64,000 nucleotides of DNA from Agrilutibacter niabensis. GTDB taxonomy: Bacteria > Pseudomonadota > Gammaproteobacteria > Xanthomonadales > Xanthomonadaceae. Location of the stretch: assembly GCF_042657165.1 (NCBI RefSeq), contig NZ_JBHSNJ010000013.1:310001-374000 (forward strand). The letters run 5' to 3'. Made by a program: the position numbers and the translations under genes. How positions within the stretch are numbered: position 1 is the stretch's first letter; each line of letters begins with the position of its first letter. Shown piece after piece: positions 1-8,798 of the stretch. The notes beneath the pieces were generated by a model that was not told where the DNA came from, did not search any database, and was given only the letters and a program-made list of their open reading frames with translations.

Positions 1-2
1 CG

Positions 3-917
3 CTGCTCAACCTGGTGATCCTGCCGCTGCGTTCGACGCGCGTCGCACACAAGTACGCCGGCATCTGGCTCGATGGCGGCTCGCCCCTCGCCGTGTACAC
101 GCGGCAGCTGGCGCAGGCCCTGCAGCGCGAATGCCCGCAATGGCGCGTGATCCACGCGATGCGCTACGGCAGCCCGGCATTCGCGCAGACGCTGCGCGGG
201 CTGCGCGATGAAGGCGTGCAGCGGGTGGTCGTCCTGCCGCTGTATCCGCAATACTCGACCACCACCACGGCCTCCGTGCGCGATCTGGTGGAGGCCGCAG
301 GTTTCGCGATCCGCGACAGCGGCTTCCGGGAACTCGCGGCAACGCCGGTTCAGATGCCGGCTGGCGCGCCGGTCGCCCACTTCATCGGCGACTACCACCT
401 CGACGCCGGCTGGGTCCAGGCGGTCGCCGATTCGATCCGCGCGCATCGCGCGAAGCATGGCAACGCCGCGCACCTGCTGTTTTCCTTCCATGGCCTGCCG
501 CAGCGCCTGGCCGACAAGGGCGATCCGTATCCGCGGCAATGCGAGGCGGGCGCGCGCGCGATCGCCGACGCGCTGGGGCTGCGCGAGGAGTCATGGACGC
601 TGACCTACCAGTCGCGCTTCGGACGCGAGAAATGGCTGGAGCCGGCGACCGCGGACACCCTCGATGCGCTGGCCGGACGCGGCATCCGCAGCGTCGACGT
701 GGTTGCGCCCGGCTTCGCGGTGGACTGCCTGGAAACGCTGGAGGAAGTCGCGCAGATGCTGAAGGACGACTTCCACGCGCGTGGCGGCGAACTGCGTTAC
801 ATCGCCTGCCTCAACGACAGCGACGCGCATGCGCGCGTACTCGCGGCGGTCGTGCATGGCGCGACCGCCGGCGGCCAGCCGGCGCAGGCCGCATCGGTGG
901 CGGCGAAGCCGGCATGA
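3..917 (+). CDS. hemH: Ferrochelatase, 5' end outside the window
   Basis: Catalyses the last step of heme synthesis, insertion of ferrous iron into protoporphyrin IX. About 304 residues are visible. The reading frame is open to the left edge, and the protein begins mid-domain with the family's LPLRSTRVAHKYAGIW stretch, so the true start lies upstream. The active-site histidine segment SFHGLPQR and the late signature PGFAVDCLETLEE are both present. The C-terminus ends in an Ala/Gly-rich tail. The stop overlaps the ATG of the next gene (ATGA), so the two are probably translationally coupled. Confidence 0.95.
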   Translation: MLNLVILPLRSTRVAHKYAGIWLDGGSPLAVYTRQLAQALQRECPQWRVIHAMRYGSPAFAQTLRGLRDEGVQRVVVLPLYPQYSTTTTASVRDLVEAAGFAIRDSGFRELAATPVQMPAGAPVAHFIGDYHLDAGWVQAVADSIRAHRAKHGNAAHLLFSFHGLPQRLADKGDPYPRQCEAGARAIADALGLREESWTLTYQSRFGREKWLEPATADTLDALAGRGIRSVDVVAPGFAVDCLETLEEVAQMLKDDFHARGGELRYIACLNDSDAHARVLAAVVHGATAGGQPAQAASVAAKPA

Positions 918-1792
918 ACGCGATGCGCGAGTTCGCGCTGGACACCGCCTTCGGCACGCTCGCGGGCCTGTGCGCGGGCCGGGCAGGTGCGCCCAGGGTG
1001 CTGGCGCTGCATGGCTGGCTCGACAACGCCGCCAGCTTCGTGCCGCTGTCGCCGCACCTGCCCGACATCGACCTGGTCGCGATCGACATGCCCGGCCACG
1101 GGGCGAGCGCCCACCTGCCGATCGTCGCCGACTACCTGCTGCTCGCCTTCGTGCGCTCGGCCTTCGCGGCGGCCGATGCATTGGGGTGGGAACGCTTCGC
1201 GCTGCTTGGCCATTCGCTGGGAGGCGTCATCGCCAGCCTGATGGCGTCCGCACAGCCGCAGCGCATCGAGCGCCTGCTGACCATCGAAGCCCTGGGTGCG
1301 CTGACCGAAGCCGAGGAGCGCACCACGCAACGCCTGCGCGATGCCCTCACCGCCTATCGCGCGCTGCCGCGCAAGCAGTTGCGCGTGTTCCCCGACGTCG
1401 AAACCGCGGTGCGTGCGCGCCTGCAGGGCGGCACCGGCGATCTCGGCGAGGCTGCGGCGCGGCTGCTGGTCGAGCGTGGACTGCGACCGGTGCATCCCGG
1501 CGAAGCAGACGCGGGTTTCGTCTGGCGCAGCGATCCGCGCCTGACCATGCCGACCGCGGTACGCATGAGCGAGGGGCAGAGCCGCGATCTGGTCGCGCAT
1601 ATCGAATGCCCGGTGCGCGTGATCTACGCCGATCCCGCGCAGAACTACTTTCCCGACGCGTTGCGGCGTCAGCGCGCGGCCCTGCTGCCGCGCGGCGAAT
1701 TGATCGTCATGCCGGGCAGCCACCACCTGCACATGGACGATGCCGCGGGCGTGGCCGCGGCGATTGGCGATTTCTTCACCAGCGCGGCCTGA
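914..1792 (+). CDS. Alpha/beta-fold hydrolase
   Basis: A 292-residue serine hydrolase of the alpha/beta fold. The oxyanion-hole motif HGW is at residues 33-35 and the nucleophile elbow GHSLGG at 99-104 (Ser101). A C-terminal histidine near residue 270 sits in PGSHHLHMD, and an acidic residue in the YADPAQNYFP strand completes the likely triad. There is no signal peptide, so it is probably cytoplasmic. The ATG overlaps the hemH stop by four bases, implying co-expression with heme synthesis. The substrate cannot be read from sequence; this general class includes esterases and hydrolases. Confidence 0.85.
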   Translation: MNAMREFALDTAFGTLAGLCAGRAGAPRVLALHGWLDNAASFVPLSPHLPDIDLVAIDMPGHGASAHLPIVADYLLLAFVRSAFAAADALGWERFALLGHSLGGVIASLMASAQPQRIERLLTIEALGALTEAEERTTQRLRDALTAYRALPRKQLRVFPDVETAVRARLQGGTGDLGEAAARLLVERGLRPVHPGEADAGFVWRSDPRLTMPTAVRMSEGQSRDLVAHIECPVRVIYADPAQNYFPDALRRQRAALLPRGELIVMPGSHHLHMDDAAGVAAAIGDFFTSAA

Positions 1793-1814
1793 CGGCGGCC
1801 TGCTGGCGAAGCGG

Positions 1815-2597
1815 TCAGCCCAGCAACGCCCGCAACGACGCCTTGAGCTGGCGGCCTTCGTCATGGAAATAGTCGCGTTCCTCGCGCCAGAGCGGGAAAC
1901 GTGCCTCGACCTCGCGCCAGAACGCACGCGAATGGTCGGGCCGGATCAGGTGGCACAGCTCGTGCACGAGCACGTATTCGAACGCGCTGGGGCGCGCGAG
2001 CACCAGCGCCAGGTCGAGCGCGACCGCGCCGTTCGGCGCCAGCGAGCCCCACTGCGAACTCATGACCTTGAAGGTGACGCGTGAGGGCGGGCGCGGCAAC
2101 GCCGGCAGGTAGCGCGGCATCCAGCGACCGACGTCGGCGCGAGCCTGCGCCTCGTAGAAGTCGCGCAACGCCCGGCGCAGCGAAGCCGCGCGCACGCCCG
2201 CCGGCACGGCGATGTGCAGCGCCTCGTCGCACATGGTCAGGCGCAGCGCGCGGCCTTCGTTCCACACCACCGGCAGGTTGCCGCCACGCAGCGGAATGGA
2301 GCCGGTGCCATGCGGTTGCAGCAACGGCGTGTCGCTGCCGTTGCGCACGAGTTGCGCCATCAGCCAGTCGCCGTGCTCGCGCACGAAGCGTTCGCCGGTG
2401 GCTTCGCTGGCGCGCGGCGGCAGGGTCAGGCGCGCGCCGCGTTCGCTCACGCTCAGCTTGATGCGCCTGGCGCGCGGATCGCGCACGCGCAGCACCTCGA
2501 CGGTGGCGCCGTTGTCGAGGGTGAAGCTGAGGGTTTCGCGCGCGTTCCCGCGGGTTTCCTCGCGGGGTTTGCCTGCCAGCAGGCGGAGTGGATTCAT
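1815..2597 (-). CDS. YgjP/SprT-like metal-dependent hydrolase (DUF45)
   Basis: About 260 residues of the M48-type YgjP family. The zinc-binding motif HELCH occurs in VHELCHLIRPDHSRAFW, followed by the conserved acidic and aromatic residues typical of DUF45. I start it at the internal ATG at 2597 (MNPLRLLAGKP) because the 20 upstream residues of the open frame look unlike the family. There is no signal peptide or membrane segment. It is convergent with the hydrolase gene, the stops being 23 bases apart. The family's biological substrate is not known. Confidence 0.85.
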   Translation of the reverse strand: MNPLRLLAGKPREETRGNARETLSFTLDNGATVEVLRVRDPRARRIKLSVSERGARLTLPPRASEATGERFVREHGDWLMAQLVRNGSDTPLLQPHGTGSIPLRGGNLPVVWNEGRALRLTMCDEALHIAVPAGVRAASLRRALRDFYEAQARADVGRWMPRYLPALPRPPSRVTFKVMSSQWGSLAPNGAVALDLALVLARPSAFEYVLVHELCHLIRPDHSRAFWREVEARFPLWREERDYFHDEGRQLKASLRALLG

Positions 2598-2803
2598 GCG
2601 TGCACGCTCGTCATGGGCGAAAGCATATCGCGATGCAGGCGCCGCGCAGCCGCGCATTCATCTGCGAGGCGCGGAAAGGGCTGCGCTGCGCTCCCCCATC
2701 CGCGCGTGGACGCCGCCAAGCGGTTGCTCAATGCGGAAGAAGGCGATGCATGGTGAGACCGCCACCGGCAGCCGAAGCGCCGGTGGTGCGCTGTGGATGC
2801 GCC

Positions 2804-3709
2804 CTAGGCCTCGGCCTTCGACAGCTTCAGTGCGTTCTCGAGCACCCCGAACAAGCGCTTCACCTCGCCGCTCATCAGCGCGAAGCGCGCGTCGAGCTCG
2901 GCGCGCAGGTCCTCGCGGTCGGTGGATTCGAGCTGGTCGACGGCGCCGTCGAGGAGCTTGAACTTGCGCACGATCATGTCCTCGCCGAGCACGAACGACA
3001 CGTGGTCGTCGAGCGTGAGCGCCAGGCGCGTCACCTGTTTGCCGGCTTCCAGGTGCTTGCCGATCTCGTCGCCCTGCAGTTCCTGGCGCTGGCACTTCAC
3101 CACCGCACCCTGGTCGACCGGGTCGCGCAGTTCGCATTCGTCGCCCAGCGAGAGGCCGTCCGGCAGCGGTTCGCCGGCGATCCAGCCGGTCAGCACGCTG
3201 CGCGGCGCGACTTCGGCATTCAGCGGCAGCGCCGGGAAGCTGCCCAGGGCGCGGCGGATCTCGCTGACCACGTTCTCGGCATTCTTGCGGCTGGAGGTGT
3301 CGACCACGACGATGCCGTGCTCGAGGTCGAGCAGCGCATCGGTGCGGCTGGGCTTCACGAACGCGCGCGGCAGCAGGTCGGTGATCAGTTCGTCCTTGAT
3401 CCGCTTGCGCGTGCGCCCGCCGGGTTTGCGACCTTCCTTCTGTTCGATCTCCGCGAGCTTCTTGGCCAGCATGTCGTTGACCACGCTGCCGGGCAGCAAG
3501 CGGTCTTCGCCGCCGACGGCCAGCCAGATCGCGTCGCGCTGGCGCGCGGCGAGCCCGTCGCTGTCGCGGCCGTAGGGCGAGATGAAGCCGCGGCTGGAGA
3601 GCTCCAGCGGGCCGACCGGCTTGAGTTGGCATTCGTCGAGGCCGCTGTCGAGGGCGTCGAGCTTGGTGGTGGTCGGGAAGCGGAACAGCGTCAGGTTGCG
3701 AAAGAACAT
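2804..3709 (-). CDS. rdgC: Recombination-associated protein RdgC
   Basis: A 301-residue protein matching RdgC in length. RdgC is a ring-shaped, sequence-independent DNA-binding protein that limits RecA activity. The family's N-terminus MFFRNLTLFRF and the early stretch SRGFISPYG are present. The open frame extends 13 codons further upstream, but the ATG at 3709 matches the family start and has an AGGA ribosome-binding site nearby. It is followed downstream by an intergenic region and the M48-like gene on the same strand. Confidence 0.95.
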   Translation of the reverse strand: MFFRNLTLFRFPTTTKLDALDSGLDECQLKPVGPLELSSRGFISPYGRDSDGLAARQRDAIWLAVGGEDRLLPGSVVNDMLAKKLAEIEQKEGRKPGGRTRKRIKDELITDLLPRAFVKPSRTDALLDLEHGIVVVDTSSRKNAENVVSEIRRALGSFPALPLNAEVAPRSVLTGWIAGEPLPDGLSLGDECELRDPVDQGAVVKCQRQELQGDEIGKHLEAGKQVTRLALTLDDHVSFVLGEDMIVRKFKLLDGAVDQLESTDREDLRAELDARFALMSGEVKRLFGVLENALKLSKAEA

Positions 3710-3784
3710 CAAGAATCCTGCAGGAAGAGACGGCAAAGCCGTTGCCACGCCCCGCGTGGCGGGAGTGGCAGCGGAAGATGTGGG

Positions 3785-4693
3785 TCAGTCGTGTTGCTGG
3801 TCGTGTTGTTGGTCGTCTGGCGCGTGCGGGTCGCCCGCGAGCCAGGCGTGCGCATCCGGCAACGTGCCGCCGCGCGCGCCCAGCGCGAGGAAATCGAACA
3901 GCCTGGGATCGCTCAGTTGCGACGGTCGGATGTCACCGAGTGCGCGCGCGATGTTCTCGATCCGGCCCGGGGCGTCCTTTTCCCACGCCTCCATCATTTT
4001 CTTCACCTGCTTGCGCTGCAGGTTTTCCTGCGAGCCACACAGGTTGCAGGGAATGATCGGGAAGCGCCTGGCCTCGGCGTAGGCGGCGATGTCGTCCTCG
4101 CGGACGTAGGCGAGCGGGCGGATCACCACGTGCTTGCCGTCGTCGCTGAGCAGCTTTGGCGGCATGCCGCCGAGCCTGGCGTGGAAGAACAGGTTGAGGA
4201 AGAACGTCGCGACCAGGTCGTCGCGGTGGTGGCCCAGCGCGATCTTGGTGAAGCCCTGTTCCTCCGCATGCGCATACAGCGCGCCGCGGCGCAGGCGCGA
4301 GCACAGCGAGCACATGGTCTTGCCTTCCGGCACCACGCGCTTCACCACCGAGTACGTGTCCTGCTCGAGGATCCTGTACGGCACGCCCAGCCTTTCGAGA
4401 TACGCCGGCAGGACGTGCTCGGGGAAGTCGGGCTGCTTCTGGTCGAGATTCACCGCGACCAGCTCGAACTTCACCGGTGCCTTCTGCTGCAGCTGCAGCA
4501 GGATGTCGAGCATCGTGTAGCTGTCCTTGCCGCCCGACAGGCACACCATCACCTTGTCGCCGTCCTCGATCATGCCGAAATCGGCGATCGCGCGGCCCAC
4601 CTGGTGGCGCAGGCGCTTGGCGAGCTTGTTGCTCTCGTGCACGCGCTTGTGGGCGCGCGGCAGCGGTTCGGCGAGGGGCAGCGGGAGGTTCAC
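3785..4693 (-). CDS. ttcA: tRNA 2-thiocytidine(32) synthetase TtcA
   Basis: A 302-residue tRNA thiolase that makes 2-thiocytidine at position 32 using an iron-sulfur cluster and ATP. The PP-loop SGGKDS is at residues 53-58. The two cysteine pairs expected of TtcA are C128-S-L-C131 and C216-N-L-C219. The start is GTG; no ATG lies in frame near the conserved N-terminus. The C-terminal tail ends in repeated DQQHD units, which is unusual but short. A TAGAAT element about 30 bases upstream is a plausible -10. Confidence 0.95.
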   Translation of the reverse strand: MNLPLPLAEPLPRAHKRVHESNKLAKRLRHQVGRAIADFGMIEDGDKVMVCLSGGKDSYTMLDILLQLQQKAPVKFELVAVNLDQKQPDFPEHVLPAYLERLGVPYRILEQDTYSVVKRVVPEGKTMCSLCSRLRRGALYAHAEEQGFTKIALGHHRDDLVATFFLNLFFHARLGGMPPKLLSDDGKHVVIRPLAYVREDDIAAYAEARRFPIIPCNLCGSQENLQRKQVKKMMEAWEKDAPGRIENIARALGDIRPSQLSDPRLFDFLALGARGGTLPDAHAWLAGDPHAPDDQQHDQQHD

Positions 4694-4722
4694 GGCACGA
4701 CAGCAGGGGATAGCGGGCCGTC

Positions 4723-4728
4723 ATTCTA
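4723..4728 (-). promoter_or_regulatory. Probable -10 element of ttcA
   Basis: On the minus strand the hexamer reads TAGAAT, a common -10 form in xanthomonads. It lies 29 bases before the ttcA GTG. No convincing -35 is seen, so this is a weak call. Confidence 0.35.
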
Positions 4729-4938
4729 CCGTCGTGGTTCCGGCCGGGTCGTTCGCCGCCGTCGCGGGCTGTGCGACGGGTCGCGCTTAAGCTGAAACAG
4801 GCCGTCTGCGACCCTCTGGCATACTCGCGCAACGCCGCGCGTACAGGATGGACCGCGTGTAGGGACATCAGCGTTTGGGAGCAGTACGCCGGCCTGGCAT
4901 GCACGCGGCCGACGCGTGAGGATCACAAGGGGACAGGG

Positions 4939-7900
4939 ATGGAAATGCGAACTGGCCGCGGATGGCGCGGCTTGTTGGGTTGTGCGTGGCTGGTGGCCGC
5001 GATGCTGGCATCGCCGGTGTCGGCGCAACCCGTCCAGGAAGGCGCGGCGCGCGATGGAAGCGGTGGCGTGGTCGCATTGGCATCGGGTGACATGCACAGC
5101 TGCGGCCTGCGCAGCGACGGCACGATCGCGTGCTGGGGAGCCAACGATTTCGGGCAAGCCACGCCTCCCGCGGGGCACTTCATCGCATTGACCGCGGGGC
5201 GTCAGCACAGCTGCGGCCTGCGGGACGACGGCAAGGTCCTGTGCTGGGGCGCGGATGCCACGACGCCACCCGATGAGGAATGGCGGCAATCCGCCGCACT
5301 GGCGGCCGGCGGCCGTTTTGCGTGCGCGCTGGACATGGGCGGCGAGCCGGTGTGCTGGGGCGCGGCACCGCAGCCTGCGATGTCGGGCGAGCGGCTGACC
5401 GCGATCAGTGCCGGTGGGAACCATGCGTGCGGACTGCGCGGCGACGGCATGGCGCTGTGCTGGGGCGACAACAGCTTCGGCCAGGCTTCGCCGCCGTGGC
5501 AGGCATTCACCGCGCTCAGCTCCAACTTCAACCGCACCTGCGGCCTGCAAGCCGATGGTCATGTCCAATGCTGGGGCGACGTCGCCTGGTTCGAAGTGCC
5601 GGACGAACGCTTCACCGCGATCACGCTGGGTGGCTCCCATGCCTGCGGCCTGCGCGAGGACCGGACGGCGGTGTGCTGGGGCGGTGGCCCGGAAATGGCG
5701 CCGCCTTCCGGGCGCTTTATTGCGCTCAGCGCGGGCATGGCGCACACCTGTGGCCTGCGCACCGATGGACACGTCGTGTGCTGGGGCATCAATTGGGCCG
5801 GCCAGGCCACGCCGCCGGACGACACCTTCGGTTTCGGCCACCTGGCCGCCGGGCACGCACACACCTGCCAGGTGCGCGCCGACGGCATCCTGTCCTGCTG
5901 GGGTCAGAACGACCAGGGCCAGCTCGATGCTCCACAGCCGCAACCGTGGGAGAGCTGGCGCTATGCCGGCGTCGACGCGGGCAGCCGCTTCACCTGCGCA
6001 CGCCGCGACGACGGTCCGAATGCGTGCTGGGGCAGCAACGAATCGGGTGAGACCTCGCCCGGTCCGGACGCGCTCTGGGGGCGGGTCGGCCTGGGCTGGG
6101 CGCACGGCTGCGGCCTGGACGTCAATGGGCTGGCGCGATGCTGGGGTTGGGACGAGAACAGCCAGACGACGCCGCCCGCCGAGGTATTCCGCAGCGTGAG
6201 CACGGGCTTCGTGCACAGCTGCGGGCTACGCGCCGACGGTACCGCCGCGTGCTGGGGGTACGGGGGTGACCAACAGCTGTTGCCGCCGCCCGCACCATGG
6301 GGCCAATCGGGTCTGTCGATCGTCGCGCTCGAAGCCGGCGATTGGGGCAACTGCGGGTTGTTCACCAACAGCGCCGTCAACTGCACCGGCTTCCAGTACG
6401 GGAGCAGTGGCGCAACCACGCTTGACCTCGTTCGCGCGCTTTCGGGCAACAGCTCGCACGTCTGCGTCATCCACACGGATGGGCAGCTGGAGTGCCGCGG
6501 CAGCAACAACATGGACCAGGTCGCGGTGCCGCCGGGTCGTTTCGTTTCGATCACCAGTGGCCTCCAACACAGCTGCGCGATCCGCAGCGATGGCGTGCGC
6601 GTGTGCTGGGGCGACGACAGCCAGGGCCAGTACCCGCACCTGGAAGTCGAGCCGCGGCAATTGCCCCCGATCCGTCGGGACCAGCCCTTCCAGTTCCCGA
6701 TGCAGCTGTACAGCTGGTCGAATGGCAATGGTCCCAGCTACGGACCGGTGCCGGGCACCTTCGCGATTACGTGGGGAGCGCTGCCGCCGGGCTTGACGAT
6801 GGACGCGAACGGACAGGTTTCGGGTACGCCGCTCGTGGGCGGTCTCTTCCCCGTCATCATCGAAGGCCGCGATGCGAACGGCTTCACCGGCCAGAGCTAC
6901 CTGATCCTGCGCGTGGACGGCACGCCGCCCAGCATCGAGCCCAGGGTCACCGGCACGCTGGGCGACAACGGCTGGTACGTGGGCGATGTCGAAATCACCT
7001 GGTTGCTGTCCGATGACGAGTCCTGGGTCTATGCCACGACCGGTTGCGACTGGGCCTGGCTCAGCAGCGACAGCCCCGCGGCCGGCTTCAGTTGCATGGC
7101 GGAAAGTACCGGCGGTAGCGCGACCCGGAGCGTGAGCATCAAGCGCGACGCCACGGCGCCGGACACCAATGTCACCGGCATGCCGGCGGCGGAGACGGGT
7201 GAGCACAACGCGACGTTCGTGTTCTCCGGCAGCGATGCGATGGCCGGCGTGGATCGCTTCGAGTGCAGCCTCGATGGTGCGGGCTTCACCCCCTGCATGT
7301 CGCCAGCGGTCTATGCCAGCCTGGCGGATGGAGCGCACAGTTTCGCGGTACGCGCGATCGATGCTGCCGGCAACCGCGATGCAACGGCTGCAACGCATGC
7401 GTGGCGGATCGATGCGACGCCGCCGGCGATCACGCCGATCGTCAGCGGCACGCTCGGAAGCAACGGCTGGTACACCGGCAATGTCAGCATCAGCTGGTCG
7501 GTGCACGATGCGGAAAGCGCGGTGAGCAGCACCGGCTGCAACAGCGTGGTGCTGTCCACCGACACGCCGGGTGCCGGCTTCGTGTGCAGCGCGACCAGTG
7601 CCGGCGGCACCAGCAGCCGCACGGTAACCGTGAAGCGGGATGCCACGGCGCCGGCCATCACCGCAGTCGCCACGAGTGCACCGAATGCCGCTGGCTGGTA
7701 TCGCACGGATGTGGGCGTCGCCTTCGCCTGCAGCGACGCGTTGTCGGGCGTGACCAGCTGTCCGCCGGCGCAGGTGCTCGCGGGTGAAGGGGAGGCGGTT
7801 TCCTCCGCAGTGCGCACCGTCACCGACGCGGCCGGTAACAGCGCAGTGAGCAACACGGTCACGGTGCGGATCGATCGCACTGCGCCCACGCTGGCGCCGG

Positions 7901-8439
7901 TGGTGTCGCCGGAGACGCTGATGTTGAATGCCACGGGCGCTGCGGTCGCCAACGGCGGCGATACCCTGTCGGGGATCGCCACCCAGTCGTGCGCCGCATT
8001 GGCCACGGCCAGCGCTGGCGACAAGTCCACGAGTTGCGTCGTGACCGATCGTGCCGGCAATACCGCCAGCGGCAATGCGGCCTATCGGGTCGTGTATGCC
8101 TTCAACGGCTTCAGCGCGCCGGTGCAGAACCTACCCGTGCTGAACGTGATCAAGGCCGGCCGTTCGATTCCGCTGCGCTGGCGCGTGCTCGATGCACAGG
8201 GCGCGCCGGTGTCGAACCTGGCGACGGCCAGCGTGAATGCGGTCCCGATCAGCTGTCCGTCGGCGAGCGAAAATCGCATCAGCACCCACGGCGGCAGCAT
8301 CGGGCAACTCCAGAACCTGGGCAACGGCTACTACCAGCTCGACTGGATGGCGGCGTCGTCGCTGCGCAACAGCTGCCGCAGGCTCGACCTCGACCTGGGG
8401 GACGGCCAGCTGCATTCCGCGCAATTCAAGTTCAATTGA
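4939..8439 (+). CDS. Large secreted RCC1-repeat and Ig-like protein
   Basis: A 1166-residue exported protein. Residues 1-32 form a signal peptide (GWRGLLGCAWLVAAMLASPVSA). Residues about 45-570 carry some 14 RCC1-like repeats of the form HSCGLRxDGxxxCWG, twelve with an intact CWG. A putative Ig fold follows, with PPGLTMDANGQVSGTP, then three or more repeated Ig-like modules with a GWYxGxVxIxW core and DATAP linkers. The C-terminus resembles the PxKF domain (YAFNGFSAPVQNLPV, AGRSIPLRW). The start is chosen by an AAGGGGA ribosome-binding site at 4927. The many paired cysteines suggest disulfides outside the cytoplasm. Function is unknown; an adhesive or ligand-binding role is only a guess. Confidence 0.85.
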   Translation: MEMRTGRGWRGLLGCAWLVAAMLASPVSAQPVQEGAARDGSGGVVALASGDMHSCGLRSDGTIACWGANDFGQATPPAGHFIALTAGRQHSCGLRDDGKVLCWGADATTPPDEEWRQSAALAAGGRFACALDMGGEPVCWGAAPQPAMSGERLTAISAGGNHACGLRGDGMALCWGDNSFGQASPPWQAFTALSSNFNRTCGLQADGHVQCWGDVAWFEVPDERFTAITLGGSHACGLREDRTAVCWGGGPEMAPPSGRFIALSAGMAHTCGLRTDGHVVCWGINWAGQATPPDDTFGFGHLAAGHAHTCQVRADGILSCWGQNDQGQLDAPQPQPWESWRYAGVDAGSRFTCARRDDGPNACWGSNESGETSPGPDALWGRVGLGWAHGCGLDVNGLARCWGWDENSQTTPPAEVFRSVSTGFVHSCGLRADGTAACWGYGGDQQLLPPPAPWGQSGLSIVALEAGDWGNCGLFTNSAVNCTGFQYGSSGATTLDLVRALSGNSSHVCVIHTDGQLECRGSNNMDQVAVPPGRFVSITSGLQHSCAIRSDGVRVCWGDDSQGQYPHLEVEPRQLPPIRRDQPFQFPMQLYSWSNGNGPSYGPVPGTFAITWGALPPGLTMDANGQVSGTPLVGGLFPVIIEGRDANGFTGQSYLILRVDGTPPSIEPRVTGTLGDNGWYVGDVEITWLLSDDESWVYATTGCDWAWLSSDSPAAGFSCMAESTGGSATRSVSIKRDATAPDTNVTGMPAAETGEHNATFVFSGSDAMAGVDRFECSLDGAGFTPCMSPAVYASLADGAHSFAVRAIDAAGNRDATAATHAWRIDATPPAITPIVSGTLGSNGWYTGNVSISWSVHDAESAVSSTGCNSVVLSTDTPGAGFVCSATSAGGTSSRTVTVKRDATAPAITAVATSAPNAAGWYRTDVGVAFACSDALSGVTSCPPAQVLAGEGEAVSSAVRTVTDAAGNSAVSNTVTVRIDRTAPTLAPVVSPETLMLNATGAAVANGGDTLSGIATQSCAALATASAGDKSTSCVVTDRAGNTASGNAAYRVVYAFNGFSAPVQNLPVLNVIKAGRSIPLRWRVLDAQGAPVSNLATASVNAVPISCPSASENRISTHGGSIGQLQNLGNGYYQLDWMAASSLRNSCRRLDLDLGDGQLHSAQFKFN

Positions 8440-8443
8440 CCGC

Positions 8444-8479
8444 AACCGGTGCGGCGGGAGCGTTCCCGCCGCACCGGTT
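8444..8479 (+). terminator. 16-bp perfect hairpin after the RCC1 gene
   Basis: Arms at 8444-8459 and 8464-8479 are perfectly complementary around a GCGT loop, starting four bases after the stop codon. No T-tract follows, so termination may need Rho or the hairpin may protect the transcript end. Confidence 0.6.
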
Positions 8480-8512
8480 CGGATTGTCATGGGCAAGCCT
8501 GCACCAGCGGCG

Positions 8513-8525
8513 TAAGCTTCCCGAC
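8513..8525 (+). promoter_or_regulatory. Leaderless-type -10 element for the DUF465 gene
   Basis: TAAGCT at 8513-8518 lies seven bases before the ATG, so a transcript would begin at about the start codon. The ATG has no ribosome-binding site. The same arrangement is found before mutM, tdk, plsB and the epimerase gene. Confidence 0.5.
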
Positions 8526-8735
8526 ATGATCGAACTCGACGATCCCGCCGCCATCGCCCGCCAGCTCGCAGAGTTGAAGGTCGAACATCGCGACCTGGAT
8601 CTCGCCATCGAGCGGTTGTCCGGCGACGCGGCCGCCGACGAATTGACGGTCAAGCGCCTCAAGAAGCGCAAGCTGTGGCTCAAGGACTGCATCGCGCGGC
8701 TCGAGAGCGCGCTGATCCCCGACGAGCCTGCGTAG
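8526..8735 (+). CDS. YdcH-like small coiled-coil protein (DUF465)
   Basis: A 69-residue, highly charged protein that is predicted to be almost wholly helical. It has the family's conserved layout: an N-terminal helix with LKVEHRDLDLAIERL and a C-terminal lysine-rich helix KRLKKRKLWLKDCIARLE. DUF465 members are small cytoplasmic antiparallel coiled coils of unknown function. It stands alone after the RCC1 gene, separated from it by a strong hairpin and with its own -10 element. Confidence 0.8.
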   Translation: MIELDDPAAIARQLAELKVEHRDLDLAIERLSGDAAADELTVKRLKKRKLWLKDCIARLESALIPDEPA

Positions 8736-8798
8736 ACCCACAGCTTTCCGGACCTGAGGCGCCGAAATTCGTCGCCCCTTCGCGGATGCAGTTGCGCG

